NCBI RefSeq assembly: GCF_000143415.4
Contig: NW_003314269.1
Location: 210,401 to 274,400 of the forward strand
DNA from: Selaginella moellendorffii
Lineage: Eukaryota > Streptophyta > Lycopodiopsida > Selaginellales > Selaginellaceae
Length of the DNA stretch: 64,000 bases
Reading direction: 5' to 3'
Below are positions 56,148 to 64,000 of the stretch, piece after piece; the first letter of the stretch is position 1; every line of letters starts with the position of its first letter. The notes beneath the pieces were generated by a model, which saw only the letters and a list, made by a program, of their open reading frames with translations, ran no database searches and was not told where the DNA came from. A program made the translations under genes and the position numbers.

Positions 56148-56507
56148 CTAGAGCATCTCTTTGACGCTGGAGCGCATCCACGAGAGCGCAATTGCCACGA
56201 CGAGGAAGCCCGCGAGCGCCACGAAGGAATCGCTCATCTTGAATTCGGGCAATCGCCAGTGTGTGACTCGGAGGGAATTCTCGTACGCGCCGTAGAACTG
56301 GAAGAGGATGAGGATGATCGCGGGGATGAGGATGAGCACCTCCGCGGGGAACATCGCCCGCCCGTTGGATCGCCTCATTCTGGTCATAGCCTCGTCCACC
56401 GCCGGCTGGCTGCTCATGAACCAAGGACCCACTGCCATGAAGAGCACCAGGAGCAAGAGCAAGAGCGGCAGCGTCGGTGATGGCGATTGGGACGCCGATG
56501 AAGGCAT
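56148..56507 (-). CDS. small membrane protein, 119 residues, unknown function
   Basis: A single exon with ATG at 56507 and TAG at the other end. Three hydrophobic segments are visible: LPLLLLLLVLFMAVGPWFM (residues 13-31), VLILIPAIILILFQFYGAY (about 57-75) and FVALAGFLVVAIALSWM (about 95-111). Between the first two is a charged loop (DEAMTRMRRSNGR). The first segment could be a signal peptide, but the basic residues after it suggest a signal anchor. I do not recognise the family; GC-rich third positions support real coding. Confidence 0.7.
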   Translation of the reverse strand: MPSSASQSPSPTLPLLLLLLVLFMAVGPWFMSSQPAVDEAMTRMRRSNGRAMFPAEVLILIPAIILILFQFYGAYENSLRVTHWRLPEFKMSDSFVALAGFLVVAIALSWMRSSVKEML

Positions 56508-56792
56508 TGTAGCCGAGCGAGCAAGGATTTACCCAGATCTTGGAGCGTGATCGGTAGATTGTTCTATCCGGATCGACAAGAAGAAGTCGCGAACTATAAG
56601 CAGAGGAGAAAGAGGAGGAAGAAGGTTATAGCGCCAAATAGCACCGTGCCAAATGGCTTTATCCTGGCCGTTGATGACGTGCGGCTGACATTAAATTACG
56701 TGGCGGCGAATACTACCTCCACGTGTCTTGAAGAAGACAGTTGACACGTGCATACTTTTGAATGTTAGGGCTAGTTCGTTACTTTGTTCTTC
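56508..56792. promoter_or_regulatory. divergent intergenic region
   Basis: 285 bp between the minus-strand membrane protein start and the plus-strand coiled-coil gene start. It contains CACGTG-type sequence (CCACGTGTC at about 56719-56727 and GACACGTGC at about 56743-56751), which are G-box cores seen in plant promoters. No gene is visible. Confidence 0.4.
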
Positions 56793-58688
56793 ATGGCGCC
56801 CAAGCCCAAGGGCGAGGAGCCCCCGCCGCCGCCGCCAGAGGAAGTGAAGGAGGATCCCAAGATCGCCCTGCGGAAGCAGATTGAAGCGCAAGAGCGCGAC
56901 ATCTTCCATCTAAAGTGAGTGAAATCGGGAATGTAAGTCTGTCGCGCGTGGTTACACTGGGTTTCCAGGCATCTGTTGGAGGCGTTGGTGGATGGAGAGG
57001 GCCACAGCCTTCGGGACGCCAAGATTTTGGAGCTCTTCAAGAAGGTGGAGTTTTTTTCTAACTCTCGCTTCTTCAAGCTCGTCTGCGCTTTCTTCTAATT
57101 AGAAGGGAGTGCTAATGCAGAATCGGGAGCTTAACCTGGCATATGAGCGAGAGAGAAATTCCTCGTCCAAGCTTAAGTTTCAAGTCGGGCAACTGCAGCA
57201 AGAGGTATTGTCTTGTTTTGTGCCTGTTCTTTAAATACCTTTTCTATCTGTCCTGTGCAGGTCTTGAAAAGAAGGAACAAACTCTACAAAGGCAATGCTG
57301 AAACTCTCCAGAAAACCAATGCAGAAGTTCCCGAACAAACAAATCCAGAAGTGTCTCAGCAAACCAATCCGGCAGATGGTGTTAAGAACGCACAACAACA
57401 AGACGAACAAAAGAAATCAGAGCAACCGGAAGGACAACAGGGAGAACAACAAGGGACTGTAGAGGAATCAATACAAGAAGCCAAAGCCGAGATTGCAACA
57501 CCTGAAGAACCGTGGAAGGAAAAATTCGATCAGGTGTGTAGCTTTGCACTGTTTTTTTTAGTTTCTAATTGTCACTTTTTCTTTCAGGTTGCCCTCAAGC
57601 TTGCCGAGGCCCAATCTGTACACACAGGCCTCACAATGGAGGTTTCTAAGCTTCGCTACGCGCTGCAACGTGAAGTTGGCGAACACATACCTGTAGCAAA
57701 GGTCTTTGCACTTGCACATCGGTATGATCTCTTCGATCCTGAAGATGCTCTTTGGTGTTAAGTGTTGAACAAGGTTTTGGAAGAAGGCGGTGAATGGAAA
57801 GGCCGAAGTCAGCAGATTTCTCTTCTCAAGGTAAATCAGAAATTGACATGGCTGTGCGCTAATCTTACCTCTTTCATCAGGACAAAGTGCGCGAGCTAAA
57901 AGCAAAGCTGCACCGGTCGGAGTCCGAAGAGTTTCAGCGTTTTCAAATTGAAGCTTTCCATGCTGCGCGCAGGAAAGAGTTTGAGAAGCTGGCAATCGAA
58001 TATTTGGTAATGTATATAATCTTCGTCTGTCTTGACTGGTTTAAAATACCCCAGGCACTGAGAGAAGATTTAGCGTGTCAACAACGGAAGCTGGAAGGCA
58101 TGATAGCAAGGAGGAACTATCTCGAAAACGAGGTTCAGTTACTACCGTGCTTCTAACCTTTCTCACCCGTCCTTTAAAACGTCTTCCAGATCCGGTCTGC
58201 TAAAGAGAAGATGGCCGTGCTTGTCAGAAAGAGTGAAAACGATGACAGATTGATAACTGCATTACGGCTCGAAGTAGAATCATATCGACAGGTGCCGAAC
58301 TTTTTTCGAATGCACTGCTAAGGAATTAACATTTTACTGAGCTTGCAGATAACGGGACCTGTCCAACTTGGATCCAAAGTTGGTGGTCCAATCCAGCTCG
58401 ATTTACTTCACAAGGAACACAAACTAGCAGCCGCGTTCAGTGATCTCAAGAAAAAGTGCTACCAACAGGTCAGCGTTGCAAGCATTTTCTAAGAGATTTA
58501 CATCAACTCGTTCTGCAGGAGCTGGAGATCCAAGCACAGGCAGAGCTTATCTCGTATCTTCGAGCAGTGGCATCAGCTCCTTTTGAGAAAGGTGTGATCT
58601 TTTTGTTTTCCAGGATTTATGCAATCGTGTGTTCTTTGCAGAGGTGACTTCCAACAGTCCTCGATCATCAGAGCTTGTCAAAGTTTGA
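56793..58688 (+). CDS. long coiled-coil protein (possibly a ciliary CCDC13-like protein) with an in-frame stop
   Basis: About ten short exons from MAPKPKGEEPPPPPP at 56793 to ELVKV-TGA at 58686-58688; exon 1 ends at 56914. The protein is almost all coiled coil: KQIEAQERDIFHLKHLLEALV, NRELNLAYERERNSSSKLKF, a Gln/Glu-rich insert (57290-57500), LAEAQSVHTGLTMEVSKLRY, KVRELKAKLHRSESEE, REDLACQQRKLEGMIARRNY and LEIQAQAELISYLRAV. EGGEWKGRSQQISLL is the most family-like motif and recalls CCDC13-type ciliary proteins, kept in plants with swimming sperm; that call is from memory. One exon has TAA at 57759-57761 (ALWC-stop-VLNKVL) while the same frame continues and is clearly coding after it. Either the gene is broken, or the base is wrong, or the stop is read through. 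Confidence 0.65.
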
Positions 58689-59368
58689 GCAAAAAAGATT
58701 GATGGAAGCTCTTGATTTTAATCCTGTTTGGAGCCACGAAAAAGTAGCAAAGAAAATTCTTTCTTTCTTACGATGCGCAAGGGGCCACATACGCAAGTAA
58801 CTTAGCGGCAACCGACAACGAGCAAAAGAGTGACTCCACGGGCGCCACGTCACCACCTTGATTTAGTGTTTGCTTTGGCGGTAAACGCTTTTGAATTTAG
58901 GGTTTATGAGAACGATAGTATTTCTTTAGGGCGGTCGATAGCGCGATGCTTGGCTGGGGCGCGACGAAGACACTAGATTGTCATTCCGGAGGGAGCTCGG
59001 CTTGACAAGGTAAGCGATGGATTTCATTCCACTGAGCGCTAGAAAAGAGGTAGCTCATTCGAATGGTAGAGTTTCCAGCGATAATCCATGCTCGAGTACA
59101 GAGCTATAATGTTATCAAGCCTCTGTGGCTTATGTCCATTGAGGTATGTAAGTGTTTTTCTTTCTGGATTCTGTGTGATGATCCTTTTTCTCTCAGGTGT
59201 CATGAATTTTTTTCGCGAAAGCCAGCGAGAACACATTCTTTTATTTCCTGGATCCAGTATAAGGTTGTAACGTCGGAGCTCACTGTTTTGAATTAACTTG
59301 AGAATTTTTCTGGCAGGGAACTCTTGTTTAACAATGTTTTGGCTGGGAGGAGCAAGAGGAAGGTAGCG
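58689..59368. other. intergenic region and possible 5' leader of the PPR gene
   Basis: A reversed telo-box-like TTAGGGTTTA lies near 58898-58907. Possible 5' UTR exons (a GT after CTTGACAAG at about 59009, an acceptor at about 59317) precede the chosen PPR start. No separate gene is convincing. Confidence 0.4.
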
Positions 59369-61451
59369 ATGGCGGTCGTAGATGCCAACGCCTCGCTCGT
59401 GGCTCACGAAGAGATATCTCCAAAGTGGAGCAAATTGTTGCAGAGCCTGGTATGTAGTTTGATTCCAGTGGACGACTTAATCATCCAAGAGGACAGGACA
59501 GACGCTTTCTCGTGGCACCGCCAGCAGCTGTGAGAAATGCGGCAGCCAGTGGCACAATGCCCGAATGTGCTCGGAGGGCAAGCAGTGCAAGGATTGCTTT
59601 GGAGGCAAGGAGTGCTCGGCAGTCCGGCAGGCAACGAAGCTGATGAAGATTTACTACGCGAACGGAGGTAAGCAACAGAAGGCCAAGGTGAAGAAAAAGG
59701 CTGCAGGAGCGATGTTTGAACGGTAGGAGAGAGTTGATTTGCCACATTTCTCAGCTCTCTAATGAACTTATCTCCGCAGGCTAAAGAGGCAGGGCCACCG
59801 GCCGAGCGTCGAGTGCTACACGGTGGCCATAGCCGAGGTGGTGGCGGAGAAAAAGATGAGCGAGGCACAGCAGCTTCTCAAACAGATGGAAGAGGAGGAC
59901 GGTCTAGCACCCGACAGCGTATGCTTCAACACGGTGATCAACGGGTGGTGCAACGAAGGGCAGATGGAGGAGGCCATGAGAGTGGTGCAAGAGATGAGAC
60001 AGAAAAACTGCCGTCCCACCACTTCCACTTACAACACTCTGATCAAAGGCTACGGAGTAGCAGGACAGGCAGAACAGGCGCAGCAGCTAGTGCTTCACCT
60101 CCTCAACAAGACGAGGAACTCTCCGAGCAGCGAGGACGGGCTTGAGCCGGTCGCGAGGCCAAACTTGCGAACCATGAACACGCTGCTCAATGCGTGGTGC
60201 CGGGAGGGGCGGCTGGAGGAGGCGTGGAGGGTGGTGGCGATGATCAAGTCGGCTGGAATGCAACCGGACGCCGTGACTTACAACACGCTCGCCAAGGCCT
60301 ACGCGGCCGCCGGCAGGGTGGCGGAGCTGGAGGACCTCATCGCCGACATGAAGAACGCGCGGCTGAAGCCCAACCTGCGGACTTACGCCATCCTGATCAG
60401 CTGCTACTGCCAAAACGGCATGCCCGAGCGCGGCCTCCAGCTCCTCTCGCGCCTCAAGTTCGAGGGCCTCCATCCAGACGTGGTGGCTTTCAACACCCTG
60501 CTCAAAGGCTACGTCGAGCAGCAAAGCTCCCAGCAGCAGCAGCAGCAGGACTTCCAGAGCCAGGAGAACGACCAGCAGCTAAAGCTCGAGATGGTGCTGG
60601 ATCTCATGGCGGCCAACGGCGTGAGGCCGGACGTGACCACCTACAGCACGATCATGAACTGGTGGAGCTCGGCCGGGATGGCGGACAAGGCGCAGACGAT
60701 ACTGCTCGAGATGCAGCAGGATCGCGTCAAGCCGGACGTGCGAGCGTTTGCGATCCTGGCCAAGGGGTACGTGCGATCCGGAAGAACACACGAGGCCGAG
60801 TCGCTGCTCCAGGACATGAGCCTCCACGGCGTGGCTCCAAACGTGGTGGTGTACACGACTATCATCAGCGGCTGGTGTAGCATGGGCCGGATGGACGACG
60901 CGCTGCGAGTGCTGGAGCTCATGCTCGAGAGAGGCGAGGCTCCCAATCTCAACACCGTCCAGACGCTGGTGTGGGGATTCTGCGAGGCCCGCCAGCCCCG
61001 CGAGGCCGAGGAGATGGTCGCCGCCATGGCCGCCGCGGGGCTTCCAGTCGACTCCAAGTGCCTGGACATGATCGCTAGCGCGTGGAGTGCCTTGGGATTT
61101 CCATTCGAGACCGACAGGATTCTAGCGTCGGATCGTCGTCGCCAGCTCTCTCCTTCCAGCCAGAGCTCTCGCCAGTTACTTCCCCTGACTAGTTCATCGT
61201 CTTCGCCATCGCCATCGTCTTCGTCTTCCATGGATGCTTCGCCATCGCCACCTTCGTCAACTTCTTCTACGTCTTCTTCGTCTTCCCAGCTCATGCTGGA
61301 GCTCCGGAGTAGAACTAGCCGGCCCCAAGTCGCGTGCTCCATGGTGGCCGTCAATCACCTCCTGGCGAGGAGATACATTCCAGCCAGCGTCGTGGACGCT
61401 ACGAGGAGGAAAGTGTTTGACACTCGCTTCTTGGTAACAATCCGGTGTTGA
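59369..61451 (+). CDS. pentatricopeptide-repeat protein with N-terminal Cys-rich zinc motif (At5g21222/At5g25630 type)
   Basis: Exons 59369-59449, 59502-59722 and 59780-61451 are in phase and give 657 residues. Residues about 28-85 have CEKCG...CSEGKQCKDCFGGKEC, a likely zinc-binding module, followed by VRQATKLMKIYYANGG, which matches the conserved RTKLMNVLIERG region of the Arabidopsis proteins. Eleven P-type PPR motifs follow, starting HRPSVECYTVAIAEVV (spanning the last splice), then PDSVCFNTVINGWCNEG, PTTSTYNTLIKGYGVAG, PNLRTMNTLLNAWCREG and so on to PNLNTVQTLVWGFCEA. A Gln run (SSQQQQQQ) interrupts between two repeats at about 60527-60550. The C-terminus has a long Ser/Pro stretch (61140-61300). 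PPR proteins bind organellar RNA in general. The start could be slightly upstream. Confidence 0.88.
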
Positions 61452-61524
61452 TCATCAAAAAAATCCATCTATATATCATCCAATTTATACACACTCGCCA
61501 AGTAACAAAAACGAAACGTAAGAA

Positions 61525-64000
61525 TCAATGCTGCTTGGACAAACCTTGCTGCCTTCGTCGCGCTTTGCTGCTCTCCGAGGACGAGCTATCGCTGCTGGAT
61601 GGAAATTCTTCCATTGGGACCTCACGGTAGACGCCGCTGCTTCCCGTGGTTGCTTGCTGGCCCTCTTCCACCAGGCGCTTCATTATGTTCATGAACGTTG
61701 GGAGCAGCTTTGTGGAGATCGAGATCATCCCGGATAGCTGAGAGAACATCGAGCGTGAGAACTCGGCTATCTAGAAGACAAGGAAAATACTTACCATTCC
61801 ATTTTGGAACTCACGGCCAATGTCGAGTTGCACCCACACGGCCTTACCCACCAAGTAGAGAACGAAGACAACTGCCAAGTAGATAGGATTCCTGGGTATA
61901 GACATCTCAGTAAAGATATATGACGCGACCATGTATCACCTTAGTAAAGCCATGAACTCGTTGAATCCGAGAACCACCATGGCGACAATCGCCCAGGGTG
62001 GAGGTAGCCAGGAAGCACCGCGCTTGTTTGCCTCCTGCGAAAATATAAGAAAGAGAAAATGAATCAAGAAGGTTGAGAATACCAACCTGTGCAGCTAGAG
62101 CTTGACTGACAGTGTACTCAGTCTCAGCTTTGAACTGTCTCCATAGATTTCGACAATCTATTGGACTCAACAACATTTTCTCCGATGGAACCTGCAAAGG
62201 TAATCTCGCAGTTAGAAGAAAGGCTTTTGATCTCCCAGCTTACTCCATCCCAGGTACTTGCAGCCAACGCGCTGGAAGCTGACGTTGCCAAGGACCTGTC
62301 CACTGCAGTTGCATTAGCTGGAGATTGCAAGCGTTCTGGAATTTCTCCGAGCAACCCAGTCAGTGTTTCCTCGACGTTATCAGAAGCATCTTCTTCCAAG
62401 CGTATCACAGATAGCACAGAAAGAAGCTTAATAGCCTGCCATCATATACTTGTTTGTTAGTGCTGTGGTTGATGAAACGAACATAAAACGATTACCGATA
62501 AACGAGCGTCTTTCGTGATCATTCTCACGTCTTCTTCACCGGTCCATACCCTTGGCATCAAGTCCTCATCGTGGCTAAAAACTGTGTTGAATCTGTAATC
62601 CAAACATATAAGACCGACAGAGAAAGTTAAAAAGGCGGTACCTATCCTTCATGCGAATTAAAGCTTGACTTGCTTCTTCTCTGGCTCTTTTCTCAACCAC
62701 ATTTCGCCCAAAAGCTACAAAGTCCTCTTCGATCCTCCTTAATTCCGCTGCATCTAGCTCAAAGCCCGAGACAGCTTGCAGTAAAGCGTCTTTAGCCAAA
62801 TTAGTTTCATGAGCCACCAAAGTTCTCAGCGACGGCCAAGTATCTGATGATGCCGCATCTAGTAATGTTGACACAGAGTTCCCCAAAACGTCCTCTAGTT
62901 GCCGCTGTACAGTTTATACTGTTAATTGAAGATATTAAAATCCTCGATGTTACCTCCGACTTTCCCACTATTTCCGCAAGCCGTTTCGCTTTCAGGTTGG
63001 ATGCGTGAGCATCTACATCTCTACGAAGCTTTTCCTTGACCTTTGAAGAATCCCAACCAGCAAGTTTAACATTTGCATCTGCAACATTTTGTCAAGATGA
63101 GAAGAATTTGGCCAACAATAAATTACCTTCGCAGCCGCGGTCAAACTCGTCAAGACATTCTTTAGTGCATCTTCTTATTGCAGCTGCAAATCCTTCTGTT
63201 TCCGACGATGCGGAGCTTGCGTCAGCAGCCTGCTTGAAGGTTGCTAACGCTTTCGCTCTATAGTGAGCTAGAACTGCTTGATAGGACGGTTGAACAAGCT
63301 GCATCAAATCAACATGAAACCAGTTTTAGAAGTAAACCTGGCACCATAATACCTCCAAGATTCGATTCATCAAGAATTCTCTTTTATGGTCTCGAACTTG
63401 TGCATCGAAGTATGCTGCTTCTGAATCGTACCTGAAAAACAAACATTTACTTACATACAACGGGGCAAGATGGGCATACTTACGAGCTAACATACTGATC
63501 CAGTAATGAATCTAGTCTTTTTCCAAATCCCGCAACTGGAACGGACTTTGCAGCCTCAGAGAGCTCCCTCCATTCCTGATAAAAACGAGTGTATTTCAAA
63601 AAGATTTTTCAAAACAGTATGAAAAAACATTTCTTCGTACCTCATCAGCTGAAAGTGCCAAAAACTTCTCGTTTGCAATTTCTTCGCAGCGCACGGTAGC
63701 TACCATAACCTGAAATATAAATTTTAGACATTAAAAATTAAACACCGACGTTTCTTAAAGGACCTTATGCGCGGGAAGATCCAAGTCCTTGTTTTCCTTG
63801 ATGACCTTCCATATTTCATGTGTACTTAAAGGAAATCCCGATCCCGNNNNNNNNNNNNNNNNNNNNNNNNNNNNNNNNNNNNNNNNNNNNNNNNNNNNNN
63901 NNNNNNNNNNNNNNNNNNNNNNNNNNNNNNNNNNNNNNNNNNNNNNAACGTCCACTCTGAGAATAGGCTCCAGAACTTCCAAAGGCGTCTGCATGGGTAT
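61525..64000 (-). CDS. RHD3: RHD3/SEY1-type atlastin-like GTPase, C-terminal part (runs off the right edge)
   Basis: RHD3 is a dynamin-like GTPase that fuses ER tubules. Only the part after the GTPase domain is in the window: the helical bundle (about 63990-62300; [77 protein letters not shown]), then the membrane hairpin [20 protein letters not shown] and [19 protein letters not shown] (about 62025-61830). It ends with a cytosolic tail from about 61770 to the stop at 61525 ([18 protein letters not shown], then a Ser-rich tail). Many introns of about 50 bp are visible as CT...AC on the plus strand. The N-terminal GTPase exons are beyond the window, and a 100-N gap interrupts the helical part. 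Confidence 0.9.
63847..63946. other. 100-N assembly gap
   Basis: Exactly 100 N, a conventional placeholder for a gap of unknown size. It falls inside the RHD3 gene, so an exon may be missing or the true distance may differ. Confidence 0.98.

Noticed and set aside
60194-60880. Second long plus-strand frame, Gly/Arg-rich, within the PPR gene
   Set aside because: An out-of-frame shadow produced by GC-rich codons of the PPR repeats.
1-64000. CRISPR arrays, bacterial operons, phage or plasmid elements, long terminal repeats
   Set aside because: None seen. All coding sequence is eukaryotic with spliceosomal introns, and the large repeats are gene-bearing tandem duplications without LTR or transposase genes.

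Overview
The window is plant nuclear DNA, most likely from a lycophyte such as Selaginella. The gene set is a land-plant one: LOG cytokinin enzyme, AMP1-type M28 peptidase, CRM-domain protein, DAWDLE FHA protein, RHD3, an ArfGAP, a conserved PPR protein, and a plant-type TAF2. Genes are tightly packed, and most introns I could place are only about 45-60 bp with clean GT-AG ends. The species is my inference; the eukaryotic plant origin is clear from the sequence.

Left flank (1-8.3 kb): the 5' part of an unrecognised conserved gene on the minus strand, a full TAF2 gene (minus), and a gene of unknown function (6038-6699, plus). TAF2 and that gene diverge from a 51-bp gap carrying telo-box-like motifs. 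After them comes about 1.6 kb with only weak coding traces and a CT microsatellite.

Central region (8.3-53.8 kb): a nested array of tandem segmental duplications. The units are L (LOG gene, P-loop ATPase gene, tRNA-Gly), C (CRM gene, M28 peptidase gene, a decayed DDL fragment), A (a large ankyrin-repeat/transmembrane gene on the minus strand) and D (the DAWDLE gene or fragments). The order is L-C1-C2-A1-(tRNA, CRM/M28 chimera)-A2-(DDL fragment, LOG remnant, ATPase, tRNA stub)-C3-A3-(DDL fragment, tRNA)-C4-A4-DDL. The copies are in different states. LOG-1, both ATPases, CRM-1, CRM-3, ANK-3, ANK-4, M28-2, M28-4 and the terminal DDL look intact or nearly so. M28-1, M28-3, CRM-2, ANK-2, LOG-2 and the DDL remnants are broken. 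Breaks and fusions (LOG internal deletion, CRM/M28 chimera, new ANK-1 5' end, short-microhomology C1/C2 junction) record how the array grew.

Right flank (53.8-64 kb): single-copy genes resume. They are an AGD5-like ArfGAP, a small three-helix membrane protein (minus), a long coiled-coil gene with an in-frame stop, a PPR protein related to Arabidopsis At5g21222/At5g25630, and the 3' part of RHD3 (minus), which runs off the window across a 100-N assembly gap.

I found no clearly new biochemical system. The most unusual feature is the duplication array itself, with its diversifying ankyrin-membrane genes.
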